Numbered from the stretch's first letter, positions 8,930 to 17,009 are shown. The stretch: 42,228 nucleotides of DNA from Fidelibacterota bacterium (GCA_002705575.1 PAHI01000021.1:1-42228); one strand, 5' to 3'. Numbers and translations: made by a program. Notes: generated by a model not told the origin, from the letters alone.

Positions 8930-10783
8930 TTATACCTCAATAATTTTATTATAAATTTCTTCAACTGTGAAAGGCTTACCTTGAACTTTATTTAAACCAA
9001 TAGAATTAACTAAATATTTTGATCTTAAAATTAAGTTCAACTGACCTAAATTCAATTCAGGAACAATTACCTTTTTATATTTCAACAAAACATTCCCTAA
9101 ATTCTTAGGTAATGGATTAATATATCTTAATTGAACATGTGAAACTGATTTTCCTTCATTTCTTAATTTTTCAACCGCAGTTCTAATTGCACCAAAAGTA
9201 CTTCCCCAGCCTAAAACTAAAATATCACCATTTTCATCGCCAAAAGGAACAATGTCAGGAATAGAACTCAACACAGCGTTAATCTTATTATTTCTTAATT
9301 GAACCATAAACTCATGATTTTCAGGACTATAATTAACATGACCTGAAATATTTTCTGTCTCAAGTCCACCTATACGATGTTCTAAACCCTTTTTACCAGG
9401 GATTGCCCAAGGCCTTGCTAGAGAAGTATCATCTCGATCATATGGCATAAAAGTATCTGAAACAGAATCAATTTTATTGGTTTTAATTTTGGGCATTTTA
9501 TTTAATTCAGGAATTTCCCATGGCTCTGAACCGTTTGCTAAGTAACCATCAGATAAAACCATTACAGGTACCATATATTCAAGCGCAATCCTGCAAGCTT
9601 CAAAACCAATATAAAAACAATCGCCTGGAGATTGAGGAGCAAGAACTACGATAGGAGCTTCTCCGTTTCTACCATACATAGCCTGCATCAAATCTGACTG
9701 CTCAGTTTTGGTAGGCAACCCAGTTGAAGGGCCACCTCTTTGAATATTAAGAATCACTACAGGAAGCTCAGTCATAACTGCCAAACCCATAGCTTCACCT
9801 TTTAGAGCAATGCCTGGACCACTACTTGCAGTAATTCCAAGATTCCCTGCGTAAGAAGCACCTAAAACACTGCAAATACCGGCTATTTCATCTTCAGCTT
9901 GAAAAGTTTTAACTCCTAAATTTTTATACTTTGATAAAAAATGTAGTATATCACTTGCAGGAGTAATTGGATATCCTCCGAAAAATAAATCAGTACCAGA
10001 TTTTTCACTAGCAACTAATAACCCCATACTTAAAGCTGGATTTCCCATTATATTCCTATAATGACCCTTTTTAAAATCTGCTTTTTGAATTTTATAGGTT
10101 GTTCTTATCGCTTCAATAGTATCACCAAAATTAAACCCAGCTTTCAAAGCTCTGCTATTAGCTTCAACTATTGCAGGTTTAGATTTGAATTTTTTCTCTA
10201 AAAAAGAAATTGTAGTTTGCATATCTCTCTCATATAACCAGTAAAGTAATCCTAATGCAAACATATTAGTGCATCGGGATTTTGATTTAGCATCTAACTC
10301 CATATCTTCAAGAGCTTTCATTACGAGCTCAGACATATCAACTTTTATTAATTTATACTTATCTGCTATTTCTTCACTATCTAGTGGATTTGATTCATAT
10401 CCTGCAAGTTTTAAATTTTTTTGTGAGTAATTTTTAGTATTTACAATAAGCATTCCATTTTCTTTTAAATCACAAAGATGAACTTTAAAAGCAGCAGGAT
10501 TCATAGCAACTAAAACATCTAACGAATCACCAGGCGTATATACTTCCTTACTGCTAAATTGCATTTGAAATGAACTTACTCCAGCTAAAGAGCCGGCTGG
10601 AGCTCTTATTTCGGCCGGAAAATCTGGAAGCGTCGTTAAATCATTTCCAAATAATGCTGTATTGTCTGAGAATTGATTACCTGTTAGCTGCATACCATCT
10701 CCCGAATCTCCAGCAAATCGTATAGTAACTATATCTAACTCCTCTAAATTTTTATTTTTATCATTCATTTTTATTTTTATCAT
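8930..10783 (-). CDS. korA: 2-oxoglutarate:ferredoxin oxidoreductase, fused gamma-alpha subunit
   Basis: A 617-residue fusion: an N-terminal gamma (CoA-side) domain at about 15-200 beginning 'VTIRFAGDSGDGMQLTGNQ', then the alpha pyrimidine-binding domain starting near 'GNPALSMGLLVASEKSGTD' and containing 'FGGYPITPASDILHFL', 'FQAEDEIAGICSVLGASYAG' and 'ASSGPGIALKGEAMGLAV'. This is the usual KorA layout. Two in-frame starts exist: ATG at 10783 (MIKIKMNDK) and ATG at 10768 (MNDKNKN). A 19-bp duplication covers them. I keep the longer form as the reported span but think 10768 at least as likely. No clear Shine-Dalgarno is visible. It is the first gene of the korA-korB-fumC-PBP operon and diverges from selD. 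Confidence 0.9.
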   Translation of the reverse strand: MIKIKMNDKNKNLEELDIVTIRFAGDSGDGMQLTGNQFSDNTALFGNDLTTLPDFPAEIRAPAGSLAGVSSFQMQFSSKEVYTPGDSLDVLVAMNPAAFKVHLCDLKENGMLIVNTKNYSQKNLKLAGYESNPLDSEEIADKYKLIKVDMSELVMKALEDMELDAKSKSRCTNMFALGLLYWLYERDMQTTISFLEKKFKSKPAIVEANSRALKAGFNFGDTIEAIRTTYKIQKADFKKGHYRNIMGNPALSMGLLVASEKSGTDLFFGGYPITPASDILHFLSKYKNLGVKTFQAEDEIAGICSVLGASYAGNLGITASSGPGIALKGEAMGLAVMTELPVVILNIQRGGPSTGLPTKTEQSDLMQAMYGRNGEAPIVVLAPQSPGDCFYIGFEACRIALEYMVPVMVLSDGYLANGSEPWEIPELNKMPKIKTNKIDSVSDTFMPYDRDDTSLARPWAIPGKKGLEHRIGGLETENISGHVNYSPENHEFMVQLRNNKINAVLSSIPDIVPFGDENGDILVLGWGSTFGAIRTAVEKLRNEGKSVSHVQLRYINPLPKNLGNVLLKYKKVIVPELNLGQLNLILRSKYLVNSIGLNKVQGKPFTVEEIYNKIIEV

Positions 10784-10787
10784 TCAT
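10750..10787 (-). repeat. 19-bp tandem duplication over the korA start
   Basis: On the minus strand the unit ATGAATGATAAAAATAAAA occurs twice in perfect tandem (10787-10769 and 10768-10750). Each copy has the overlapping ATGAATG pair. The upstream copy therefore creates extra start codons: 10783 (in frame with korA) and 10787 (a different frame, ending in TGA after 8 codons). It looks like a recent slippage duplication of the gene's first codons. Confidence 0.85.
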
Positions 10788-10878
10788 TTTTATTTCAAAT
10801 AATATAAAAAGTTATTATTTAGCTATGTTAAATTACCATTATCTAATTATTGAACAAAAAAATAATTATTTATTTTTT

Positions 10879-11922
10879 ATGAAAAGTAAAAAAAATATAA
10901 AATTAACACATTATAGTTCTGGTGCTGGCTGAGCATGTAAAGTTAGCCCTGATATATTATCTCAAGTTTTGAGATCTCTAAAAAATGAAGTTAGTAAATC
11001 AGACAACTATGGATTTGAAAATTTCGATGATTGTTCTATTTATACTCTAGATAATGGTCATAAAATAATTCAATCTGTTGATTTTTTTACTCCAATTGTT
11101 GACGATCCATTCAACTTTGGTCAAATAGCTGCTGCAAACTCATTATCTGATATTTATGCAATGGGAGGAAATCCTCTTTTTGCTTTAAATATATTGGCTT
11201 TCCCAACCGATGACCTTCCGAATGAAGTTATGAAAGAAATTTTAAAAGGAGGGCAACAAATTACAAATGAGGCTAAGATTCCAATTTTGGGAGGTCATAG
11301 TATAAAAGATAAAGAACCTAAATACGGATTAGTGGTAACTGGAGAATCAAAAAATGGGAGTTTAATTAAAAATTCTACAGCACAAATCGAGGATATATTA
11401 ATACTTACTAAACCTATAGGTACAGGTATTATTACAACAGCTATAAAAAAAGGATTGGCATCTGAATCTCAACTAAATGAAGCAATAAATATTATGACTC
11501 AACTTAATTCTAAAGCTTCCAATATAATGCTTGATTTTGAAATAAATGCATGCACTGATATTACAGGTTATGGGCTACTTGGACATTTATCTGAAATGTG
11601 CGAATCAAGCAAAGTAAGTGCTAAAATTCAATTTGATATGATTAAATTTTTATGTGGAGCATTTGAATTTACTCAAAAAAATGTTTATCCTGGAGGAAGT
11701 AAAAGAAACTTAGATTACTTTTCAAAAAAAATTGATTTCAATCATAATCTAACAGAACATCAAAAAATAATGCTTGCAGATGCTCAAACGTCTGGAGGAC
11801 TTTTAATTAGTTGTCCTCCAAATCGAGCTAAAGAATTAAAAGAGGTTCTATCATGGGATATGGATGCATTTATAATAGGATCTATAATTCCTAAAAAACA
11901 AAAACTCATATATGTAGATTAA
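10879..11922 (+). CDS. selD: Selenide, water dikinase; selenoprotein with UGA codon 18
   Basis: SelD makes selenophosphate from selenide and ATP, the selenium donor for selenocysteine and selenouridine. The uninterrupted frame (10969 onwards, TTG start) lacks the catalytic N-terminus. Reading through the in-frame TGA at 10930-10932 restores it: from ATG 10879 the protein starts MKSKKNIKLTHYSSGAG-U-ACK, matching the family's G-[C/U]-x-C-K active site. Sec is at residue 18, followed by Cys20 and Lys21 (E. coli Cys17, Cys19, Lys20). Total length becomes 347 aa, equal to E. coli SelD. Downstream 'FFTPIVDDPFNFGQIAAAN', 'SLSDIYAMGGNPL' and 'GGHSIKDKEPKYGLVVTGE' are conserved. TGA is unlikely to be a sense codon generally, since the gene at 29560 ends with TGA and no other conserved frame here is interrupted. 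Its stop shares a base with the next start (TAATG). Confidence 0.93.
10930..10975 (+). promoter_or_regulatory. UGA plus SECIS-like hairpin in selD
   Basis: After the UGA at 10930-10932, ATCTCAA (10959-10965) and TTGAGAT (10969-10975) form a perfect 7-bp stem around loop GTT (10966-10968). The loop begins with G, 33 bases after the UGA. That agrees with what I recall of bacterial SECIS elements: hairpin inside the coding region close downstream of UGA, small apical loop, G among its first bases. The stem is AU-rich, so function is inferred. Confidence 0.65.
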
Positions 11923-12227
11923 TGAAAGAAAAAATAATTGAAATACTAAAACAATGTTATGACCCTGAAATTCCAGTTGACTTATGGAGCCTTGGTTTAA
12001 TTTATGAAATAAGTTCAGAGAAGATTAAAAACAACAAATATAATGTTTTTATAATCATGACTTTAACTACGCCTGGCTGCACAATGGGAACACATATGGC
12101 AAATGATATACAAACAAAACTTGAAAGCTTAAACGACATTGAAAATGCAGATATTAAAATTACTTTTGAACCACCATGGGAACCTTCAATGATGCATGAT
12201 AGCGCAAGAAAAAAACTTGGTTTTTAA
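11922..12227 (+). CDS. DUF59/MIP18 family protein, SufT/PaaD-like
   Basis: A 101-residue DUF59 (MIP18-family) protein of standard length. The hallmark 'CYDPEIPVDLWSLGLIYEI' near the N-terminus and 'MTLTTPGCTMGTHMANDI' with the family cysteine are present, ending in 'FEPPWEPSMMHDSARKKLGF'. Relatives (SufT, PaaD, eukaryotic MIP18) take part in Fe-S cluster assembly or in maturing particular Fe-S proteins, so a cytoplasmic Fe-S role is likely here. The start codon overlaps the selD stop by one base (TAATG), implying coupled translation. The window holds several Fe-S clients (KorAB, ETF-QO) but no other suf gene. Confidence 0.88.
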   Translation: MKEKIIEILKQCYDPEIPVDLWSLGLIYEISSEKIKNNKYNVFIIMTLTTPGCTMGTHMANDIQTKLESLNDIENADIKITFEPPWEPSMMHDSARKKLGF

Positions 12228-12255
12228 AAACTAAACCAATAATGATAGCTAAAAT

Positions 12256-12507
12256 ATGGAAAAAATACATTTAGATGATTTTCTTACAAACGGAATTCTA
12301 AAAGAAAAAGAGTTTAGACATCAACTTAATAAAAAAGACTGGGATTGTTATAAAAACAAGAAGGTTTTAATAAAGGGTTGTAGCTCAGTGCCTGTGCCGA
12401 TATGGAGTTATTTAATAATTACTTCAAAACTTCAAAACATTGCTCGAGAAATTTATTTTGGTGAAATTAGCTCTGCAATTAAAATTTACAGCAAATCTAA
12501 TAATTAA
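12256..12507 (+). CDS. Short DUF2480-like protein
   Basis: An 83-residue protein whose central part 'GILKEKEFRHQLNKKDW' and 'CSSVPVPIWSYLIITSKLQ' matches my recollection of DUF2480, a Bacteroidetes family of unknown function about 165-170 aa long ('GLILKEKDFR...DW...CSADAIVPTWAY...'). This copy keeps the core and lacks both an N-terminal extension and the C-terminal tail. The short start looks genuine: an in-frame TAA stands at 12250-12252, so there is no upstream in-frame continuation. It follows the SufT-like gene by 28 bases and is probably cotranscribed with selD. It is convergent with the DUF5916 gene, whose stop begins 2 bases further on. Function unknown. Confidence 0.65.
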   Translation: MEKIHLDDFLTNGILKEKEFRHQLNKKDWDCYKNKKVLIKGCSSVPVPIWSYLIITSKLQNIAREIYFGEISSAIKIYSKSNN

Positions 12508-12509
12508 AT

Positions 12510-15074
12510 TTAAAATTGATAGGTATACTTTACTGAAAAACCATGATCAAAGTTTTTTTCTACCCAAGAATCTTCACTTTGTAATGAATAATTTATAAAA
12601 TCACCAAACGAATCAAACTTTTTACCATTAACCATCCAATATCTAGTATATATAAAATAAAAATTTGAAATAGGGTTAATTTCATATTTTAGAACAAAGT
12701 TGTATATGAGCTCGCTGTAATTTGATAGAAAAAATCCGTCATTATTAGGATTAGGATATTGATTTCCAACAGGATTATTATTTTCTGATGCGTAAAGGCC
12801 GCTAGAAAAACTTGTGATCTTAGGAAAAACATCATTATCAAGCTCCATATAATTTGAATAGCGATTATTAGTTTTAATTAGCTCAGTATATGTTTGTAGA
12901 GTAAAATTTTTATTTATATACGCATCAATCCTCATTATATACTTCTGAATATTGTTTTTTGAGTTGGCAAAAACATCTCTCATAACTCCATTGTAATCAA
13001 TGCTTTCAAGATATTCATATAATTTTTTTGATTTATTAAAATTATAATTAAATGTCAACTTAATATTATTTAGAGGTCTATTTACATATTGTAAAGAAAA
13101 TTTGTGACTTCTATCTTTTATTTTATTTTTATAATAATCAAATAATATTGAGTACGCATTTTTCTTACGCTGATCTGAAGACCATCCCAAATACATATCA
13201 TAAGAACTCGGAACAAACATATTCTTTCCAATTAAAACGCTTTGTTTATAGTCATACAATAATCTATCGTCAAACGAATCATAAGATTTCTTTAAACCTA
13301 CTGATATAGTCGTATTATTAATCATTCCAAACACACCGCCAATTGAAAAATTTTCATTAATTTTATTATCTTTGGAATCATTTTTTTGCAACACATAACC
13401 TAATCGAAAAACACGATCTTGAAATATACTATTTGGTCTTAGATTTTGATATTTTAAACCTATTTTTTTAGTAATTATGTCATTTCTATAAATATAGCCA
13501 ATATCATCACTATCAAAATATTTATCTATTTTCTCTATTTCAAAAAATGTGGACCAACTGTTATTAATATCGTAAAATGACTCCAAGCTATATGCATAAC
13601 CTCTATTTTGAAGCTGAGTGCTTGCAAATTGAAAATCTGTATAAAATCTGTTTTCCAAAAGATTAAAAACGCCATCAATTGAGTATGCAGAAACATCAAA
13701 AATTTCCCCATCAATTGGACCGTATTGATTTGAATTTTTTTCAAAAAAGCCCCTCATGCCTCGATATTTAGTATACATAAAACCTAAAAAGGAATTACCA
13801 TCTAATAAATCTTGCTTGATTCTAAATACATTGTATTGATTATCTGTAACATTATAATCAACTATTTCTAAATCATCAACTTCATTAGATGTCACTGCTG
13901 ATATGAATCCATAAGAAAATCCGTTTTGTTCTTTACCTGTCATCTTAAAAGCAATATCTATATTTGTAGGAATATTAAGATTGTAATTATTTAAATTCTT
14001 AGAAGCCCCTATTCTTCTTGAATAAAACATCTCTATAGGCAAATCAAACATAGTTGAGTTTTCCATAAAAAAAGGTCTCTTTTCTTCTAAATAAGTTTCA
14101 TAATAAGATATATTAATATCGGATGGATCAACTTCTACTTGCCCAAAATCTGGCTTATATGAAAAATCTATAGTTGAGCTATTACTAATTCTATACTTAA
14201 CATCAAATCCTTGGTGATTTTTTTGAATCTTAGAAGGGAGCAAATCTTTAAGATCTTTATCAATAATATATCCATCTGAATCTAATCTTAATTTAGTATT
14301 TTTTATTTTCTGATAATCATATCCAACGCTAGGTCTATAAACAAATTTTTTAATATTAAGTATATTTTTAAAACCTTTAACATGACCAAACTTTGAGGAT
14401 TCACCTTTAACTTCTAACGGAAAAGAAACCCAAGAGCTATACTCATTTAGCCTGTAAATATATCTTGTTGCATTAAAACCCCAAATATCATTGATATTTG
14501 TATCAAACTGTAATGATTCAAAAGGTATTCTAATTTCTGCAGTCCATCCAAATTCATCAATTTTTGTATCAGCATACCATATTGAATTATAATTTATATC
14601 ATAATCTAAATCATCATAAATACTGGCGTCTACTTTAACACCTGAGCAATTAACCGCAAATATATACCCGGTTTGATGGTCGTGCCTACTATCGAAACTA
14701 AACCACATCCAATCCGATAATTGCTCGAAAGCATTATCCCAGTCATCTATCTTAGAAAACCTTTTTTGAATTTTAGAAGGCTCATCATCATACATTCTTG
14801 CAAAAATATAGACTGCATTTTCATCGTAAAATAATTTAATTGATGTTTGATAAGAAGGATCGGCACCATTTAGAGGAGAATCCTGAGTGAATGATGTTAA
14901 TACTGGAATAGAATCCCAAACGGAATCAATCATAAAGCCATCAATTTCAATTTTTTGATCATTAAATTTTGAAATACTATATGTCTTACCAATTTTTTTT
15001 TCTTCAAATGGCTCTAATGCATAAATAGAATAAAATAAACTAAATCCAAATAATATTTTTTGTAAAAATTTCAA
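12510..15074 (-). CDS. DUF5916 outer-membrane protein with CBM9-like domain
   Basis: An 854-residue exported protein. Residues 1-19 form a signal peptide. A carbohydrate-binding-family-9-like region (about 35-230) follows, including 'KLFYDENAVYIFARMYDDEP' and 'EFGWTAEIRIPFESLQF'. The DUF5916 region then contains 'SYYETYLEEKRPFFMENSTMF' and 'FYSRRIG'. The remaining part of about 450 residues is rich in alternating Tyr/Asn/Phe strands and ends in '...SVKYTYQF' with a terminal Phe, as expected of an outer-membrane beta-barrel. Substrate and role are unknown; family members often sit near proteolytic or glycan-handling systems. It diverges from the ETF operon across 184 bases containing twin palindromes, one touching its predicted -35. 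Confidence 0.82.
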   Translation of the reverse strand: MKFLQKILFGFSLFYSIYALEPFEEKKIGKTYSISKFNDQKIEIDGFMIDSVWDSIPVLTSFTQDSPLNGADPSYQTSIKLFYDENAVYIFARMYDDEPSKIQKRFSKIDDWDNAFEQLSDWMWFSFDSRHDHQTGYIFAVNCSGVKVDASIYDDLDYDINYNSIWYADTKIDEFGWTAEIRIPFESLQFDTNINDIWGFNATRYIYRLNEYSSWVSFPLEVKGESSKFGHVKGFKNILNIKKFVYRPSVGYDYQKIKNTKLRLDSDGYIIDKDLKDLLPSKIQKNHQGFDVKYRISNSSTIDFSYKPDFGQVEVDPSDINISYYETYLEEKRPFFMENSTMFDLPIEMFYSRRIGASKNLNNYNLNIPTNIDIAFKMTGKEQNGFSYGFISAVTSNEVDDLEIVDYNVTDNQYNVFRIKQDLLDGNSFLGFMYTKYRGMRGFFEKNSNQYGPIDGEIFDVSAYSIDGVFNLLENRFYTDFQFASTQLQNRGYAYSLESFYDINNSWSTFFEIEKIDKYFDSDDIGYIYRNDIITKKIGLKYQNLRPNSIFQDRVFRLGYVLQKNDSKDNKINENFSIGGVFGMINNTTISVGLKKSYDSFDDRLLYDYKQSVLIGKNMFVPSSYDMYLGWSSDQRKKNAYSILFDYYKNKIKDRSHKFSLQYVNRPLNNIKLTFNYNFNKSKKLYEYLESIDYNGVMRDVFANSKNNIQKYIMRIDAYINKNFTLQTYTELIKTNNRYSNYMELDNDVFPKITSFSSGLYASENNNPVGNQYPNPNNDGFFLSNYSELIYNFVLKYEINPISNFYFIYTRYWMVNGKKFDSFGDFINYSLQSEDSWVEKNFDHGFSVKYTYQF

Positions 15075-15125
15075 AACTTTATTAGCATTAAACTCAAAAT
15101 TAATCCATTCATATTTAAAATACTA

Positions 15126-15154
15126 ATAATAAACAAATCGTTTATCTAATACAA
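15126..15154 (-). promoter_or_regulatory. Possible promoter of the DUF5916 gene
   Basis: On the minus strand TTGTAT (15154-15149) and TATTAT (15131-15126) are separated by 17 bases, a sigma70-like layout that would give a 5' leader of about 45 bases. The -35 overlaps the edge of the first palindrome. The promoter consensus of this organism is unknown, so this is tentative. Confidence 0.35.
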
Positions 15155-15176
15155 AACCGACCAGCTGGTCGGTTTT
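15153..15176. promoter_or_regulatory. Palindromic operator, copy 1
   Basis: A perfect 24-bp palindrome with core ACCGACCAGCTGGTCGGT (15156-15173) flanked by AAA/TTT. Half-sites of the GACC..GGTC kind are common in TetR/AcrR-family operators. It is followed by T-rich sequence on the + strand, so on sequence alone it could also act as a terminator hairpin. The identical second copy argues for protein binding. Confidence 0.65.
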
Positions 15177-15212
15177 TTCTTTTTTATTAATTTCAATAAC
15201 TCTAAATTAGGA

Positions 15213-15232
15213 AACCGACCAGCTGGTCGGTT
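15213..15232. promoter_or_regulatory. Palindromic operator, copy 2
   Basis: A perfect 20-bp palindrome with the same 18-bp core as copy 1 (15214-15231). Its centre is 58 bp from that of copy 1 and it ends 26 bases before the etfB start codon. It is not followed by a T run, so terminator function is unlikely. Its position just upstream of etfB fits a repressor site over the promoter or initially transcribed region. No regulator gene of the TetR type is in the window. Confidence 0.7.
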
Positions 15233-15258
15233 CAAAAAAAAGAAAAAAGGATTTAACT

Positions 15259-16041
15259 ATGAAAATTGTTGTTCTAATGAAACAAGTTCCAAATGAAGAT
15301 GCAGCTATAAAAATCGATACAAGTTCATTATCTATTATTGAAGATAATGTAACATTTATAACAAACGAGCCAGATACATACGCATTAGAGGAGGCTTTAC
15401 AGTTAAAAGAAAAGCTTACAGAAATAGAAGAAGTAGTTGTGTGTACTATGGGTCCTGCTTCCGCTCAACAAACCATTAAAGACGCCCTAGCTAAGGGAGC
15501 TGATAGAGGAATTTTTATAGAAAACGCTAAACAAAAAAACCAAGACTCCCTATCTAGAGCCAAAATACTTGCAAAAGCACTTAAAAATGAAAATTTTGAT
15601 ATAATTCTATCAGGCCTGCAGTCCGATGATGATGGCTATGGTCAAATGGGAATTTTACTAGCAGAATTACTAAATATGAATCATGCTTCATTGGTTATGG
15701 GTGCTGAGTTTATTGATAGCAATAAAGTAAAAGTTAAAAGAGAGCTTGAAAATGGTTGGTTTCAGTGGTCTGAATTAAATATGCCTGTTTCTCTTACTAT
15801 ACAATCAGGATTAAATCAACCCAGATATGCTTCACTTAAGGGAATTATGGGCGTAAAGAAAAAGACTATTGATAATTATGATACTGAAAGTCTAGGTATT
15901 GATGCTGATAAATCTAACACTGAACTTGTTAAGCTTTTCAATCCTGAAAAAAAGAAAGTTACCAAATTTATTGATGGATCAACTGATGATGTCGTAGAAA
16001 AGCTTGTAGAAATATTCAGAGAAGAAATAAAAATAATTTAG
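15259..16041 (+). CDS. etfB: Electron transfer flavoprotein, beta subunit
   Basis: EtfB (260 aa, normal length), which with EtfA forms the FAD/AMP-containing heterodimer carrying electrons from acyl-CoA and related dehydrogenases to ETF:quinone oxidoreductase. The N-terminus 'MKIVVLMKQVPNEDAAI' is typical. Further family features are 'EPDTYALEEALQLKE', the nucleotide-site region 'GLQSDDDGYGQMGILLAELL', and the recognition-loop region around 'QPRYASLKGIMGVKKK'. A purine-rich leader with AAAGG precedes the ATG. The gene heads an etfB-etfA-etfQO operon with 8- and 3-base gaps. Both palindromes upstream suggest repression by an unlinked regulator. No acyl-CoA dehydrogenase is in the window. Confidence 0.95.
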   Translation: MKIVVLMKQVPNEDAAIKIDTSSLSIIEDNVTFITNEPDTYALEEALQLKEKLTEIEEVVVCTMGPASAQQTIKDALAKGADRGIFIENAKQKNQDSLSRAKILAKALKNENFDIILSGLQSDDDGYGQMGILLAELLNMNHASLVMGAEFIDSNKVKVKRELENGWFQWSELNMPVSLTIQSGLNQPRYASLKGIMGVKKKTIDNYDTESLGIDADKSNTELVKLFNPEKKKVTKFIDGSTDDVVEKLVEIFREEIKII

Positions 16042-16049
16042 GAGTTAAA

Positions 16050-17006
16050 ATGAAGATATTATGTTTTGTTCAATATGATGATAAAGTAAATGGCGTTTCA
16101 AAAGAGGCGGTGTCTTTGAGCCAAGAAGTTGCAGAAAAAACAGATGGATCAGTTGACATTGTAACATTTAATAAAGATGCATCAGAAAAACTTAAAGTTT
16201 TTGATTCAAATAAGTTGATTTTTGTAAATAACCCAAGCCTTGATGAATATAACCCTCTTTACTATACCGCATGTATTGAAAAATTATTCAATGATGGAGA
16301 CTATGATACCTTTATAATAGGTCATACATACGAAACGAGAGACTGGGTACCGAGACTAAGCGCGCGCTGCGATACCCCATTTATTTCTGACTGCATTGAT
16401 TACAGCTTAGAAGGTGATTCCATTGAATGGATAAGGAGTCTTTATAGAGCAAAAATTAATTCTAAAATAAAATCTACATATAAACGAACTATAATATCTG
16501 TTCAGTCGGGTTGCTTTAAAGCAGAAAATATTAAACCTGGAAACTCTGCAGTAGACAAAATCGATATTGACTTGTCAGGAATAGAAAAAACGATAGTGCC
16601 TGGTGAAAAATTTAAAGAATCAGGAAACCAGGTAGATTTAACTTCATCTGATGTAATAGTTTCAATAGGTAGAGGTATCTCAAAAGAAGAAAATATACCA
16701 ATGGCTGAAGAGCTTGCAAAAAATATGGGAGGTCTACTTTCCTCATCAAGGCCCGTTGTAGATTCTGGTTGGCTTGATCACTCTTTACAAATTGGCAGTT
16801 CAGGGCAAGTTGTTTCTCCAAAATTATATCTCGCCCTTGGAATTTCTGGAGCTATTCAACATACTGTAGGAATGAAAGGATCTAAAAGCATTATATCAAT
16901 TAACAAAGATAAGAACGCTCCTATTTTTGAACTTTCAGATTATGGTGTAATTGGTGACATTCTTGAAATTTTACCAAAATTAAATCAAGCATTAAAGGAA
17001 ATTTAG
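16050..17006 (+). CDS. etfA: Electron transfer flavoprotein, alpha subunit
   Basis: EtfA (318 aa, normal length), FAD-binding partner of EtfB. The C-terminal FAD domain is clear: 'SIGRGISKEENIPMAEELA', 'SSSRPVVDSGWLDHSLQIG', 'QVVSPKLYLALGISGAIQH', and 'GMKGSKSIISINKDKNAPIF', ending with the 'DYGVIGDILEILPKL' segment. The N-terminal domain (1-190) is of the usual ETF fold but more diverged. AGGAG stands 6-10 bases before the ATG, so the start is well supported. Its tight linkage with etfB and ETF-QO fits the respiratory (non-bifurcating) ETF group, because the partner is a membrane quinone reductase rather than a ferredoxin-coupled dehydrogenase. Confidence 0.95.
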   Translation: MKILCFVQYDDKVNGVSKEAVSLSQEVAEKTDGSVDIVTFNKDASEKLKVFDSNKLIFVNNPSLDEYNPLYYTACIEKLFNDGDYDTFIIGHTYETRDWVPRLSARCDTPFISDCIDYSLEGDSIEWIRSLYRAKINSKIKSTYKRTIISVQSGCFKAENIKPGNSAVDKIDIDLSGIEKTIVPGEKFKESGNQVDLTSSDVIVSIGRGISKEENIPMAEELAKNMGGLLSSSRPVVDSGWLDHSLQIGSSGQVVSPKLYLALGISGAIQHTVGMKGSKSIISINKDKNAPIFELSDYGVIGDILEILPKLNQALKEI

Positions 17007-17009
17007 ATT

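Noticed and set aside
10930..10932. UGA as a sense Trp codon (alternative genetic code) or a sequencing error or frameshift
   Set aside because: UGA serves as a stop for the gene at 29560, other conserved genes contain no in-frame UGA, and the codon falls exactly at the family's Cys/Sec position with no shift of frame.
10969..11922. selD beginning at the TTG codon 10969
   Set aside because: It would lack the catalytic Sec/Cys-x-Cys-Lys segment, which is present in frame upstream through the UGA; the ATG at 10879 gives the normal family length.
12217..12239. Inverted repeat TTGGTTT/AAACCAA at the end of the SufT-like gene as a terminator
   Set aside because: Seven AU-rich pairs with a 9-base loop and no following T run; too weak, and the next gene seems cotranscribed.
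12250..12507. DUF2480-like gene as a second UGA-interrupted selenoprotein
   Set aside because: The upstream in-frame stop is TAA (12250-12252), not TGA, so the short form appears genuine.
15153..15176. First palindrome as a terminator only
   Set aside because: A T run follows it on the + strand, but no plus-strand gene ends nearby (the last ends at 12507) and an identical palindrome without a T run lies 58 bp away, so operator function fits better.
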